Part shown: piece by piece, positions 54,135 to 63,067 of the stretch
How positions within the stretch are numbered: position 1 is the stretch's first letter
Layout of the letters: every line of letters begins with the position of its first letter
DNA from: Methylobacterium sp. UNC378MF
GTDB lineage: Bacteria; Pseudomonadota; Alphaproteobacteria; Rhizobiales; Beijerinckiaceae
Assembly (NCBI RefSeq): GCF_900103195.1
Contig: NZ_FMWU01000013.1
Location: forward strand, 62,001-126,000
Direction: 5' to 3'
Length of the DNA stretch: 64,000 nt
Notes under the pieces: model-generated
What the model saw: only the letters and a program-made list of their open reading frames with translations
Told to the model about the DNA's origin: nothing
The model's database searches: none
Made by a program: the position numbers and the translations under genes

Positions 54135-55055
54135 TCACCGGAGTTGCGGTCTGGCCGCGGCCGCGGCCGCCAGCGCCTCGAAGACCAGCGCGTGGCGCCG
54201 CGCGAGAGCCTCGACATCGTGCGTGTAGCCACCGCCGATCACCGCAGCGAGTGCGATCCCGCGGGCACGGGCCTGGGCTACGACGAAGCGATCGCGGGCG
54301 AGCAGACCCCCATCGGTGAGGCAGAGCCGGCCGAGGCGGTCGTCGCGATGCGGATCGACCCCGGCATTGTAGAAGACGAGGTCCGGCGCGAACGCATCGA
54401 GAAGGGGTGGCAGGCGGGCCCTCAGGACTTCGATGTAGCCAGCATCGTCGAGCCGGTCCGGCAGACCGATGTCGAGGTCTCCGGCGATCTTCTGGGCTGG
54501 GTAATTGTTTTCGCAGTGGATCGAGAGGGTGAACAGGTCGGGGTCGCGAGCGAGGCAATCCGCGGTGCCGTCTCCCTGGTGCACGTCGAGATCAATCACG
54601 AGCACGCGCCGGACGAGCCCTTCGGCCTGGAGGGTGCGCGCCGCCACCGCGACATCGTTGAGCACGCAGAAGCCGGCACCCTGTTGTCGGCGCGCATGAT
54701 GGCTGCCGCCGGCGGCGCTGCCGGCCAGCCCCTCCGCAAGCGCAAGGCGCGCGGCCAGGAGGGTGCCGCCCACCGAGGCGCGAGAGCGGCGGACGAGAGC
54801 GGCATCCACCGGGAGCCCGATGGCCCGCTCGGTCTCCCGGCCGACATCACAGGCCAGAACCGCATCCACATAGGCGGGATCGTGGGCGCGGATGAGGATA
54901 TCCGCACCGGCCAGCTCCGGCGTGACGAAGCCCAGGGGTGCCAAGCCCCTGGCGATCAGCGTCTCCGCGAGCAGGCCGTACTTGCGCATCGGAAACCGAT
55001 GGCCGGTCGGGAGGGATGCCTCGTAGGCCGGATGGAAGGCGATCGGCGGGATCAC
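54135..55055 (-). CDS. Histone deacetylase family protein
   Basis: A 306-residue arginase/deacetylase-fold enzyme. RFPMRKYGLLAETL begins the domain. The zinc site is Asp and His in VLVIDLDVHQGDGT and the Asp in FYNAGVDPHRDDRLG, and GGGYTHDVEALARRH closes it. Bacterial members deacetylate acetylpolyamines, acetoin-pathway or other acetylated small molecules; this one resembles the AcuC-like class in size. GTG 55055 overlaps the upstream gene's stop by four bases. The substrate is unknown. Confidence 0.9.
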   Translation of the reverse strand: MIPPIAFHPAYEASLPTGHRFPMRKYGLLAETLIARGLAPLGFVTPELAGADILIRAHDPAYVDAVLACDVGRETERAIGLPVDAALVRRSRASVGGTLLAARLALAEGLAGSAAGGSHHARRQQGAGFCVLNDVAVAARTLQAEGLVRRVLVIDLDVHQGDGTADCLARDPDLFTLSIHCENNYPAQKIAGDLDIGLPDRLDDAGYIEVLRARLPPLLDAFAPDLVFYNAGVDPHRDDRLGRLCLTDGGLLARDRFVVAQARARGIALAAVIGGGYTHDVEALARRHALVFEALAAAAAARPQLR

Positions 55056-55993
55056 GCGGGCAGATCCAGATCGGCCAGCAGAGCGTTGGCGAGCGCCTGC
55101 CCGCTGTCGTAGGCCGCCTCGATCCGGGCACCGAGACACCAATCTCCGGCCGCTCCGAGGCGCAGAGCGGGATCATACAGGCAGGGCACCTGCAGGGCCG
55201 TCTCGACCTGCGCGTAAAGCCAGCGATGCGCCTCCGCGTGGGTCGGTCGAAGTTCGGTTCCGAGGTGGTTCCCGGCTGCCCGAACGAGTTCGGCGAGGAT
55301 TGCAGCGCGCGTGGCTTCAAGGTGCCGACGGGACCAATCCGGTGTGGCATGCACCGTCAGCCGGGTTCCGGCGGGCCGGCCGGGCTTCGAGGAATCGCAT
55401 GCGATCAGAGCGATCGAATCGGTCCGCGGCTCGAAAAGGGCATCGGACGGGCCCGTCTCGACGGACAGCATGAGGGACCAACAGGGCGCATAGGAAGCGC
55501 GGGCGAGCCCGGGCAACATGACGCCTGTGGACTCGAGCAGCGTCATGATCTGCGGCGCCGGAAACGTGACAGCCACGGCGTCGAATGGGCCGTGAACGGT
55601 CCCGGATGCATCCTCGACACGCCAGCGTGCCGCTTCTCGATGAAGTCGCAGGACGGTCGTGGCGGTCGCGACCGGAAGATTCGACAGCAAGTCGCGAACG
55701 GGCTCGGTCATGCCGGGCACGCCGACGTATCGTTCGGAACCGGCCCAGGGCGCGACGATGCCGCGCTCGACCCATCCATCCATCTGCGCTGTGAAAGCGG
55801 CCCCGCGCGCCCGCATGAACTGCGCGCCGTGGTCGAATTGTATGGCGCCGACACGTCGGGTCGCCATGCGACCCCCAACTCCGCGCCCCTTGTCGAAGAC
55901 GTGGACGCGCAAGCCCGCCTCGGCGAGCCGGCGCGCGGCGGCTGCGCCAGCCATGCCGGCGCCGAGAACCGCGACAATCCCCTGCTCGGTCAC
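55052..55993 (-). CDS. FAD-dependent amine oxidase (renalase-like)
   Basis: A 313-residue flavoprotein. The dinucleotide-binding VLGAGMAGAAAARRLAEAG is at 9-27, followed by the FAD-contact FDKGRGVGGRMATRR and IQFDHGAQFMRAR, the renalase-type pattern. The C-terminal GDWCLGARIEAAYDSGQAL motif closes the FAD site. Renalase-like bacterial enzymes oxidise off-form dihydronicotinamides. It overlaps the deacetylase gene (GTGA), so the two are cotranslated. ATG 55993. Confidence 0.88.
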   Translation of the reverse strand: MTEQGIVAVLGAGMAGAAAARRLAEAGLRVHVFDKGRGVGGRMATRRVGAIQFDHGAQFMRARGAAFTAQMDGWVERGIVAPWAGSERYVGVPGMTEPVRDLLSNLPVATATTVLRLHREAARWRVEDASGTVHGPFDAVAVTFPAPQIMTLLESTGVMLPGLARASYAPCWSLMLSVETGPSDALFEPRTDSIALIACDSSKPGRPAGTRLTVHATPDWSRRHLEATRAAILAELVRAAGNHLGTELRPTHAEAHRWLYAQVETALQVPCLYDPALRLGAAGDWCLGARIEAAYDSGQALANALLADLDLPA

Positions 55994-56162
55994 GCCCCTG
56001 CTCCGCGTCGGACAGCGGCTCTGATGGCCGCACGGCAGCGAACATAGAGGACATCACGAAGGACGTCAGAGCGACCGATCTTCGCTCCATGCCGCAAGCG
56101 AACGGGGATCGCGACACCAATCCTGACGGGAGGAATGCGTCGCACGGTCGTGCGAGGGTGCA

Positions 56163-56247
56163 TGGTGCGGGTAGAGGGAATCGAACCCCCACGCCTTGCG
56201 GCTGGCGATTTTGAGTCGCCCGCGTCTACCAGTTCCGCCATACCCGC
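56163..56247 (-). tRNA. tRNA-Leu (CAA)
   Basis: The acceptor stem pairs GCGGGTA with TACCCGC, the D arm is TGGTAGACGC, and the anticodon stem GGCGA/TCGCC encloses loop CTCAAAA, giving anticodon CAA (reads UUG). A long variable arm (class II tRNA) and T loop TTCGATTC follow. CCA is encoded at 56163-56165. Confidence 0.95.
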
Positions 56248-56372
56248 GTGCGAGGGGCTCTTCGCATAGGTCGGCGGCTCCGGCCAAGTGTGTTTTTGCG
56301 ATCGGCATCGATCTGGCCAAGGTGGGTCGCCTATGCTCAAAGGGCGGCCGATCGCTCAATTCGGGATCTTGA

Positions 56373-56954
56373 ATGCTCCGCCGGCTCTACGCGTGGATCC
56401 TGGCCCTCAGCGACAGGCCATCCGCGCCCTACGCGCTCGGCGCCGTGGCCTTCGCCGAAAGCTCCTTCTTCCCGGTTCCACCGGACGCGATGCTGGTGCC
56501 TATGGCCGTCGCTCGACCGGACCGGGTCTGGCTCTACGCCACGATCGCGACCGTCGCCTCGGTGATCGGCGGGCTCGTCGGCTACGCCATCGGGGCTCTA
56601 CTGTTCGATTCCGTCGGCGAGTGGCTCATCCGCCTCTATGGGTTGCAGAACTCGGCGGCGACCTTCCAGGATTCCTACGCGCGTTACGGCCACTGGGTGA
56701 TCCTGCTGAAGGGGCTCACGCCGATCCCCTACAAGCTCGTGACGATCACGTCGGGCTTCGCCCATTACAGCTTGTTCTGGTTCACAATCCTGTCGATCGT
56801 GACCCGCGGCGCGCGCTTCTTCATTCTGGCCGGCCTGCTCGGCCGCTACGGTGTCCAGATCCGCGGCGTGCTCGATCGGCATCTCAACGCGGTCGCGGCG
56901 ATCTCCGTCGCCGTCATCGTCCTCGGCTTCCTGCTCTTCAAGGTGATCCTGTAG
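56373..56954 (+). CDS. YqaA family membrane protein (SNARE-associated/VTT-like)
   Basis: A 193-residue polytopic protein with about four to five hydrophobic segments. AVAFAESSFFPVPPDAMLVP and the conserved LKGLTPIPYKLVTITSGFAH are the signature of YqaA/DedA-type proteins, which resemble lipid scramblases. The C-terminal helix is VAAISVAVIVLGFLLFKVIL. ATG 56373. The dsbB gene starts two bases after its stop. Confidence 0.9.
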   Translation: MLRRLYAWILALSDRPSAPYALGAVAFAESSFFPVPPDAMLVPMAVARPDRVWLYATIATVASVIGGLVGYAIGALLFDSVGEWLIRLYGLQNSAATFQDSYARYGHWVILLKGLTPIPYKLVTITSGFAHYSLFWFTILSIVTRGARFFILAGLLGRYGVQIRGVLDRHLNAVAAISVAVIVLGFLLFKVIL

Positions 56955-56956
56955 CG

Positions 56957-57445
56957 ATGAATACGGCGGCCGCCCTGCGCCTCAAGACCGCTGGCCTCTG
57001 GCTCGCGATCGCCTCCGCCCTCACCGTCGGAGCTGCACTCGTCCTTCAGTACGGATACGGCTACGCACCCTGCAAGCTCTGCCTGACCGAGCGGCTACCC
57101 TATTACGCGGCGATCCCGCTGGGCCTGCTGGCCCTGTTCCTACCGGAGCGTCTGGCGCGGATCGCGCTCGGGCTGGCCGCCCTCGGCCTGCTCTATGGGG
57201 CGGGTGTCGGGGTCTATCATGCCGGCGCCGAATGGGGCTTGTGGCGGGGCCCCGCCGATTGCGGTGGCGGAACGGGAGCCAATCCGGGCCAGATCGGCGA
57301 ATTCCTCAACGCGCTCCAAGCCACGAAGGTGGTCGATTGTTCGGTGGCAGCGCTGCGCGTGGCCGGAGTCTCGCTCGCCGGCTGGAGCGCTTTGATCTCC
57401 GCGCTGCTGGCCTCGTTCGCGGGGACCGCCGCCGTTAGGCCTTGA
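56957..57445 (+). CDS. dsbB: Disulfide bond formation protein B
   Basis: A 162-residue inner-membrane quinone reductase with four hydrophobic segments. The first periplasmic pair is in YAPCKLCLTERLPYY (Cys-x2-Cys). The second pair lies in the other loop, in GPADCGGG and KVVDCSVAA. Quinone-contact Arg is in ERLPYYAAIP. It reoxidises DsbA. ATG 56957 starts two bases after the YqaA-type gene, so they are cotranscribed. Confidence 0.93.
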   Translation: MNTAAALRLKTAGLWLAIASALTVGAALVLQYGYGYAPCKLCLTERLPYYAAIPLGLLALFLPERLARIALGLAALGLLYGAGVGVYHAGAEWGLWRGPADCGGGTGANPGQIGEFLNALQATKVVDCSVAALRVAGVSLAGWSALISALLASFAGTAAVRP

Positions 57446-57469
57446 GTCTCGCGCAGGCTCGAAACCCGA

Positions 57470-57922
57470 TCAGTTCCGGTCGTCGGGCAGGATCGGGATC
57501 GCCGCGACCTCGATGCCCTCCTCGACCAAGGCGCGCGCCTCCGCGGGGGTCGCCTCGCCGTAAATCGAGCGGCCTTCGGCCTCGCCATAATGGATCCTGC
57601 GCGCCTCTTCGGGGAAGCGCGCGCCGACATGCTCGGCATTCGCCATGACGTGCTCGCGGAGAGCGCGCAGCATCGCCCGCATCTGCCGCTCGGGCTCGGC
57701 GATCATGGTCACCGGAGCCTCCCCCTTTGCAGGCGCCGCCGGTTCACGCCCCCGATCCGTGCGGGCGACGTTGGGCACCATCAGGGCCTTGCCAACCTTG
57801 GCGGTGTCGCAGACCGGGCACGTCACGAGTCCGCGTTCGATTTGCGTGTCGTAGGAATCAGAGGACGGGAACCAGCTCTCGAAGCCGTGTCCGGCCTCGC
57901 AGACGAGACTGTACCGGATCAT
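57470..57922 (-). CDS. DUF1178 family protein
   Basis: A 150-residue protein with an N-terminal zinc-ribbon-like part: MIRYSLVCEAGHGFESWF and LVTCPVCDTAKVGKALM supply Cys and His. REHVMANAEHVGARFPEEAR and the IHYGEAEGRSIYGEATPAEA region are the family core. Function unknown, but it is typically encoded after grxC and a nitrilase-like gene, as here. ATG 57922 fits the family N-terminus. It converges with dsbB. Confidence 0.93.
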   Translation of the reverse strand: MIRYSLVCEAGHGFESWFPSSDSYDTQIERGLVTCPVCDTAKVGKALMVPNVARTDRGREPAAPAKGEAPVTMIAEPERQMRAMLRALREHVMANAEHVGARFPEEARRIHYGEAEGRSIYGEATPAEARALVEEGIEVAAIPILPDDRN

Positions 57923-57942
57923 TCTGTTGCTTGCTGTGGTGC

Positions 57943-58800
57943 CTACTGCGCCGCTCGAACCTGTGAACCGAGGCGCTCGATGGTGAAAGGCCGGCCATGC
58001 TGCAGCGACGGAATACGCGCCCGCGCCTCCGCGACCTGCGCGAGATCGATCTCCGCCATGATGATCCCTGGCTCGGCCCCGCCGGCATCGGCCAGCACCC
58101 GGCCCCAGGGGTCGACGATCAGCGAGTGGCCGTAGGTCTCGCGTCCGTCCTCGTGTACCCCCCCCTGCGCCGCCGAGATCACGAAGGCGCCGGTCTCGAT
58201 GGCCCGAGCTCGCTGCAGGACGTGCCAATGAGCCTCCCCGGTCTGACGAGTGAAACAGGCCGGAGCCGTCAGCACATCCGCGCCCGCTTCGGCGAGGGCG
58301 CGGTACAGAGCGGGGAAGCGGATATCGTAGCAGATCGTCAGGCCCAGCGTCGCCCACCCCGTCTCGGCGAGCACCGCACAGGCGCCTCCGGAATAGGTCG
58401 CCGATTCCCGCCAGCGCTCACCGCTCGGCAGGTCGACATCGAAGAGATGCAACTTGTCGTAGGAGGCCAGGATCGCACCGTCGGCACCGATCAGGTAGGC
58501 CCGGTTGGCGATCTTGTCACCGGACCGGACTGCGATCGAACCGATCTGAACGACGGTGCCGGTCGCCCGCGCGGCGTCACGGATGGCCGCAAGGGTCTGG
58601 TCCTGCTCCTCGGTGGTGACGTGGGCGAACAGGCGCTCGCGGCTCCGCTCCACCAGGGAGGTCATCTCGGGTGTCTGCACGTAGGCCGCCCCCCGCGCCG
58701 CCGCCTCGCGGACGCCCGCCACAGCCGCATCGCGGTTGGCAACCGGGTCGCGCCCCGACCGCATCTGCAAGCAGGCAGCCGTGAACCGGGCCTCAGACAT
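57943..58800 (-). CDS. Carbon-nitrogen hydrolase (nitrilase superfamily)
   Basis: A 285-residue C-N hydrolase. The catalytic triad is Glu in VQTPEMTSLV, Lys in YDKLHLFDVDLP and Cys in TICYDIRFPALYR, as in Nit1/omega-amidase-like enzymes. It may repair deaminated glutathione, which fits a neighbour encoding glutaredoxin. ATG 58800 overlaps the end of grxC by eight bases, and the extra upstream frame is not family-like. Confidence 0.93.
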   Translation of the reverse strand: MSEARFTAACLQMRSGRDPVANRDAAVAGVREAAARGAAYVQTPEMTSLVERSRERLFAHVTTEEQDQTLAAIRDAARATGTVVQIGSIAVRSGDKIANRAYLIGADGAILASYDKLHLFDVDLPSGERWRESATYSGGACAVLAETGWATLGLTICYDIRFPALYRALAEAGADVLTAPACFTRQTGEAHWHVLQRARAIETGAFVISAAQGGVHEDGRETYGHSLIVDPWGRVLADAGGAEPGIIMAEIDLAQVAEARARIPSLQHGRPFTIERLGSQVRAAQ

Positions 58801-59062
58801 CGGCCGTGTCCTGGAGCAGCGGGTCGAGCTTGCCGGACCGGTCGAGGGCATAGAGATCATCGCAGCCGCCGACATGGGCGGTACCGATGAAGATCTGCGG
58901 TACGCTCGTGCGGCCGCCGGCGCGCCCGACCATGGCGGCACGGGCGCCCTGCACGCGCTCGACGTCGATCTCCTGAAAGGCCGCGCCCTTCTCTTTCAGC
59001 AGGCTCTTGGCCGCCGAGCAGTAGGGACACCAGGCCGTGGTGTAGATTGTGACCGGCTGCAT
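58793..59062 (-). CDS. grxC: Glutaredoxin 3
   Basis: An 89-residue dithiol glutaredoxin. The active site is CPYC in YTTAWCPYCSAAKSLL, followed by TSVPQIFIGTAHVGGCDDLY with the cis-Pro and glutathione-binding Gly-Gly. It reduces protein disulfides and mixed disulfides with glutathione. It heads the grxC-nitrilase-DUF1178 operon. ATG 59062; about 100 bases separate it from cpdR upstream. Confidence 0.95.
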   Translation of the reverse strand: MQPVTIYTTAWCPYCSAAKSLLKEKGAAFQEIDVERVQGARAAMVGRAGGRTSVPQIFIGTAHVGGCDDLYALDRSGKLDPLLQDTADV

Positions 59063-59166
59063 CGCGATGGTCGTCCCGCGCGTGAACTCCCGACATATAG
59101 GAGCGCGGGGCGCGACTTGCCTATGCCCGTCTGGTCACAGGCGACGTAGTCCGCGCAGCGGCCAGT

Positions 59167-59523
59167 TCAGGCGGCCAGGAGCTTCTCGACCTCGTTGACG
59201 AGATCGCGGAGGTGGAAGGGCTTCGACAGGACCTTCGCGTCCTTCGGAGCCTTCGAATCCGGATTGAGGGCGACCGCCGCGAAGCCGGTGATGAACATCA
59301 CCTTGATGTCGGGATCGAGTTCAGTGGCGCGGCGCGCCAGCTCGATGCCGTCCATCTCGGGCATCACGATATCGGTCAGCAGCAGCTCGAACGGCTCCTC
59401 GCGCAGCCGGTTGTAGGCGGAGAGGCCGTTGTCGAAGGACAGGACATCATAGCCCGCATTCTGCAGCGCCTTGGCCAGAAAGCGGCGCATGTCGTTGTCG
59501 TCTTCCGCCAGCAGGATTTTCAT
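59167..59523 (-). CDS. cpdR: Cell-cycle response regulator CpdR
   Basis: A 118-residue single receiver domain. The acidic pair is Asp8-Asp9 (AEDDNDMRRF), the phosphoacceptor Asp51 in LLLTDIVMPEMDGI, and Lys101 in VLSKPFHLRDLVNEV. FITGFAAVALNPDS and this ending are diagnostic of rhizobial CpdR. Unphosphorylated CpdR directs ClpXP to degrade CtrA and other cell-cycle proteins; the CckA-ChpT relay phosphorylates it. A GTTTACCAT variant of the box lies 52 bases upstream. Confidence 0.93.
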   Translation of the reverse strand: MKILLAEDDNDMRRFLAKALQNAGYDVLSFDNGLSAYNRLREEPFELLLTDIVMPEMDGIELARRATELDPDIKVMFITGFAAVALNPDSKAPKDAKVLSKPFHLRDLVNEVEKLLAA

Positions 59524-59574
59524 CGGCCGGATCCGAGCCTTCGAGTCGAGAAGTTGATCCCATAAAGGGAGGCG

Positions 59575-59583
59575 ATGGTAAAC
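59575..59583 (-). promoter_or_regulatory. GTTTACCAT near-match to the TTAACCAT box upstream of cpdR
   Basis: On the minus strand GTTTACCAT differs by one base from GTTAACCAT and lies 52 bases before the cpdR start. In Caulobacter cpdR belongs to the CtrA network. One mismatch makes this a weak call. Confidence 0.25.
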
Positions 59584-59729
59584 AAGGTGTTAGGATGGAG
59601 CGCGCAGCGGGGGCCGCGTGTCTCCCGAGCGACTATGCCGGGCGCCGGCACGGAGTGGACAGGCGGTCGATCGCACAGCACACTGAACCCCTGTCGTCCT
59701 CGTTCGAACGCCGGGGTGTCCACCAGCCG

Positions 59730-60632
59730 ATGACTGCATCCGAACCGGTACAGCCAGACGCCTTCGGATTTGCCCCGGCCTTCGCGGTCGACGAGCCCGC
59801 GGCGCACACCCTGCCTTTCGTCTTCAATACCGGTCATTCCGGGGCCGTCTACCCCCCCGACTTCATCGCGGCCTCGCGGCTCGATGCCCTGGCTCTGCGT
59901 CGCTCCGAGGACGCCCATGTCGAACGACTGTTCGCGCCGGTCGTCGAACTGGGCGCGCCTCTGCTGCGCGCCAACTTTCCCCGCGCCTTCCTCGACGTGA
60001 ATCGCGAACCCTACGAACTCGATCCGCGCATGTTCGAGGGGCGCCTGCCGCCGTTCGCCAATACCCGCTCGATGCGCGTCGCCGGCGGTCTCGGGACGGT
60101 GCCGCGTGTCGTCGCCGACGGTCAGGAGATCTATGCCCGGCGCCTCCCCGTGGCCGAGGCGACGGCCCGGATCGAGGGCCTGTACAAGCCGTATCATCGG
60201 GTGCTGCGCGGGCTCATCCAGCGCACGGCGCGCACACATGGTCGCTGCATGCTCGTCGACTGCCACTCGATGCCGTCATCGAGCCTGGGCCGTGATCCGG
60301 AGATGAAGGCGGACGTGGTGCTGGGCGATCGCTACGGGACGGCCTGTGCGCCCATCCTGATCGACGGGTTCGAGGCCGCATTCCGGGCGCGGGGCCTCCG
60401 CGTGGTCCGCAACAAGCCCTATGCCGGCGGCTTCATCACGGAGCATTACGGCGAGCCGAACCTCGACCGACACGCACTCCAGATCGAAATCAATCGCGGG
60501 CTCTACATGAACGAGGCGAGCCTCGCGATGACATCGGGCTTTCCGGCACTGGCGGAAACATTGCGCGCCGTCATCCTCGATGTTGCCGGAGACCTCGACG
60601 ATCTCGTGCCGCGCCGGATGGCCGCGGAATAG
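59730..60632 (+). CDS. N-formylglutamate amidohydrolase
   Basis: A 300-residue zinc hydrolase of the FGase family, the last step of one histidine-degradation route. FNTGHSGAVYPPDF and ANFPRAFLDVNREPYELD start the fold. The metal and catalytic region is LVDCHSMPSSS, and ITEHYGEPNLDRHALQIEIN follows. ATG 59730 (MTASEPVQPDAF) is the most likely start. No hut gene is adjacent. The next signal downstream is a leftward small RNA. Confidence 0.9.
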   Translation: MTASEPVQPDAFGFAPAFAVDEPAAHTLPFVFNTGHSGAVYPPDFIAASRLDALALRRSEDAHVERLFAPVVELGAPLLRANFPRAFLDVNREPYELDPRMFEGRLPPFANTRSMRVAGGLGTVPRVVADGQEIYARRLPVAEATARIEGLYKPYHRVLRGLIQRTARTHGRCMLVDCHSMPSSSLGRDPEMKADVVLGDRYGTACAPILIDGFEAAFRARGLRVVRNKPYAGGFITEHYGEPNLDRHALQIEINRGLYMNEASLAMTSGFPALAETLRAVILDVAGDLDDLVPRRMAAE

Positions 60633-60684
60633 CGGCAGCGCGAGGTCCGCTCATCGAACACAGCCGGTCCCGTGAACCGCACAG

Positions 60685-60776
60685 AAAAAAGGCCACTCCC
60701 GAAGGAGCGGCCCGAAGTCTAGGGAGGAAACGCCCAAGAAGGGCAGCGAGACCGCGACGCCATCGCGATCTCGCAA
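60685..60776 (-). ncRNA. MmgR/suhB-like (alpha-r8 type) small regulatory RNA
   Basis: Read leftward, a 12-bp hairpin (60746-60751 and 60753-60757 pairing with 60763-60767 and 60769-60774, one G-U) is followed by a short GCCC/GGGC hairpin, then unpaired TTTCCTCCCT (60721-60730), then a terminator. The terminator is GGCCGCTCC, TTCG loop, GGAGTGGCC, then six T (60685-60690). A weak promoter lies upstream: CTTGCT at 60805-60810, 17 bases, TAATTT at 60782-60787, start near 60776. The layout and the CCTCCC anti-Shine-Dalgarno stretch match the rhizobial MmgR/suhB family from memory; no Rfam search was possible. Confidence 0.6.
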
Positions 60777-61026
60777 TGCACAAATTAAAGTGCGGCGCAC
60801 AAGAAGCAAGAGCAAAACGGCGTCCTCGGCCGCATCCCATGCATACCAGAACCGCGTTCACCGGACGCGGCGCGGAACGCCGCGGCAGCCGGACGATGGA
60901 TCGAGGCGGAACGAAGCCCCTGATCGCGGTGTCTGACGATCGGAGTTCGATGGCGACATCTGGACCGATCGACGGCGCCGGCTCGGGTCGACACCGTGAT
61001 CGCCGCGCCTGCGCCGGTCGCGCTGC

Positions 61027-61896
61027 TCAGCCCTGTCCCTTCAAGAGCTTCTCGATCTCGGCCCTCAGCGGGGCTGCGAGGTCTTTCCGCTCAAGGGCGT
61101 AGGCGAGGTTTGCCGTGAGAAAGCCGAGCTTGGAGCCGGTATCATACGTGCGGCCCTGGTAGCGCATGCCGAAGAAGGCCTGCATCTGCATCAGCTCGAT
61201 CATGGCATCGGTGAGCTGGATCTCGCCACCCGCGCCCTTCTTGCCGTGCTCCAGAATCCCGAAGATCTCGGGCTGCAGGATGTAGCGACCGGAAATGATG
61301 AAGTTCGATGGCGCGGTGCCCTGCTTGGGCTTCTCGACCATCCCGGTGATCTGGAACGACTGACCGTAGGTCTCGCCGACACTGACGATTCCGTATTGAT
61401 GCGTCTCCTCGGGCGCCACCTCCTCGACGGCAATGATGTTGCCGCCGTGCTGCTCGTAGGCCGAGAGCATCTGATGCATGCAGCCACGGCTCAGCATGTC
61501 GGGCAGCAGCACCGCGAAGGGCTCGTCACCGACGATCTCGCGGGCACACCAGACCGCATGGCCGAGACCGAGGGGCGCCTGCTGGCGTGTGAAGCTGGTC
61601 TGGCCAGCCTTCGGCAGATCCTTCTTCAGCTCCTCGTAAGCCGCTGTCTTGCCCCGCTCCTGCAGAGTGTGGTCGAGTTCGAAGGCGATGTCGAAGTGAT
61701 CCTCGATCACCGCCTTGCCGCGACCCGTGACGAAGATGAAATGCTCGATGCCCGCCTCGCGGGCTTCGTCGACGACGTGCTGCACCACCGGCCGGTCCAC
61801 GACCGTCAACATCTCCTTCGGGACCGCCTTGGTGGCTGGCAGGAAGCGCGTGCCCAGGCCTGCGACGGGCAGGACGGCCTTGCGGATCGGTTTCAT
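61027..61896 (-). CDS. galU: UTP-glucose-1-phosphate uridylyltransferase
   Basis: A 289-residue enzyme that makes UDP-glucose. [20 protein letters not shown] at 9-28 is the nucleotide-binding signature, [18 protein letters not shown] follows, and VVEKPKQ-type [15 protein letters not shown] and [14 protein letters not shown] complete the family set. UDP-glucose feeds surface polysaccharide and galE. ATG 61896. It is divergent from galE across 174 bases. The small RNA gene lies downstream on the same strand. Confidence 0.96.
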   Translation of the reverse strand: MKPIRKAVLPVAGLGTRFLPATKAVPKEMLTVVDRPVVQHVVDEAREAGIEHFIFVTGRGKAVIEDHFDIAFELDHTLQERGKTAAYEELKKDLPKAGQTSFTRQQAPLGLGHAVWCAREIVGDEPFAVLLPDMLSRGCMHQMLSAYEQHGGNIIAVEEVAPEETHQYGIVSVGETYGQSFQITGMVEKPKQGTAPSNFIISGRYILQPEIFGILEHGKKGAGGEIQLTDAMIELMQMQAFFGMRYQGRTYDTGSKLGFLTANLAYALERKDLAAPLRAEIEKLLKGQG

Positions 61897-62070
61897 CGAG
61901 CGGTAACCCCGGAACAGGATGGAACGACGTGGTCGGCGGTGCCGTCAGTGAGATAGCTTAACGCGAGCCGTCGCAAGGGTTCTACGTCGATAGTATAAGG
62001 CGGGGGGGCGTAAATAGTCCGTCTGCGAGCGCGTAGACAGGCGTGGCGCGACAGCGTCAGTGGGGGCGAC
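61897..62070. promoter_or_regulatory. Divergent galU-galE promoter region
   Basis: On the minus strand CTTGCG, 16 bases and TATCTC (61953-61975 region) form a possible galU promoter. GATAGTATAAGG on the + strand near 61988 could be a -10 for galE. No operator repeats are evident. Confidence 0.35.
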
Positions 62071-63063
62071 ATGGCGGTTTTGGTGACGGGCGGCGCCGGC
62101 TACATCGGCAGCCACATGGTGCTGGCGCTGCTCGATGCCGGACATGAGGAGATCGTCGTCCTGGACGATCTCTCCACCGGCTTCGACTGGGCCGTTCCGG
62201 AAGGCGTTAAGCTCGTCGTCGGCGACGTGGCCGACCAAGCCCTCGTCACGCAGACGGTCCTCCAGCATCGGATCGATTCGCTGGCCCATTTCGCCGCCAA
62301 GATCGTGGTGCCCGATTCTGTCGCCGATCCCCTGGGCTACTATCTGTCCAACACGGTGAAGACCCGTTCGCTGATCGAGGCTTCGGTGCGTGCCGGCGTG
62401 CGGCACGTGATCTTCTCCTCGACCGCGGCCGTCTACGGAGAGCCGGAAGTCGTTCCGGTCCCCGAGGATCTGCCGCTGAAGCCGATCAATCCCTACGGCC
62501 GCTCGAAGCTGATGAGCGAGTGGATGATCGCCGACGCGGCGGCCGCGCACGGCTTCTCCTACGTGGTCCTGCGCTACTTCAACGTCGCCGGGGCAGATCC
62601 GGACGGTCGGTCCGGTCAGTCGACGCCGAATGCCACGCATCTTATCAAGGTCGCCACGCAGGCCTCGCTGGGGCAGCGTGCACGGCTCGACGTGTTCGGC
62701 ACCGATTATCCGACCCCCGACGGATCGTGCCTGCGCGACTACATCCAGGTCTCGGATCTCGCCGAGGCGCATCGCCTCGCGCTCGAGCATCTCCGTTCCG
62801 GCGGCGAGAGCCTGACGATGAATTGCGGCTACGGTCGCGGCTACTCGGTCCTCGAGGTCGTCGAGGTGGTGAAGCGGATATCGGGCCGCGATTTCGAGGT
62901 GCGGCTGTGCCCGCGCCGTGCCGGCGATCCGGCCCGGATCGTCGCCGAAGCCGAGTTGATCCGCGAGCGGCTGGGCTGGAAGCCACGGCATGACGATCTC
63001 GACGCCATCGTCGCCCAGGCGCTCGCCTGGGAGGAGCGCCTGGGGACGCGAAACCGGATCTGA
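62071..63063 (+). CDS. galE: UDP-glucose 4-epimerase
   Basis: A 330-residue extended SDR that interconverts UDP-glucose and UDP-galactose. The NAD-binding TGGAGYIGSHM is near residue 6-16, the catalytic Ser/Thr in FSSTAAVYGEPE, and Tyr-x3-Lys in NPYGRSKLMSEW. YFNVAGADPDG and RDYIQVSDLAEAH are further hallmarks. ATG 62071. The lytic transglycosylase gene begins four bases after its stop. Confidence 0.96.
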   Translation: MAVLVTGGAGYIGSHMVLALLDAGHEEIVVLDDLSTGFDWAVPEGVKLVVGDVADQALVTQTVLQHRIDSLAHFAAKIVVPDSVADPLGYYLSNTVKTRSLIEASVRAGVRHVIFSSTAAVYGEPEVVPVPEDLPLKPINPYGRSKLMSEWMIADAAAAHGFSYVVLRYFNVAGADPDGRSGQSTPNATHLIKVATQASLGQRARLDVFGTDYPTPDGSCLRDYIQVSDLAEAHRLALEHLRSGGESLTMNCGYGRGYSVLEVVEVVKRISGRDFEVRLCPRRAGDPARIVAEAELIRERLGWKPRHDDLDAIVAQALAWEERLGTRNRI

Positions 63064-63067
63064 CCGG

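Noticed and set aside
60571..60861. 96-codon minus strand frame across the small RNA
   Set aside because: It runs through a terminator hairpin and into the 3' end of the formylglutamate hydrolase gene; composition is not protein-like.
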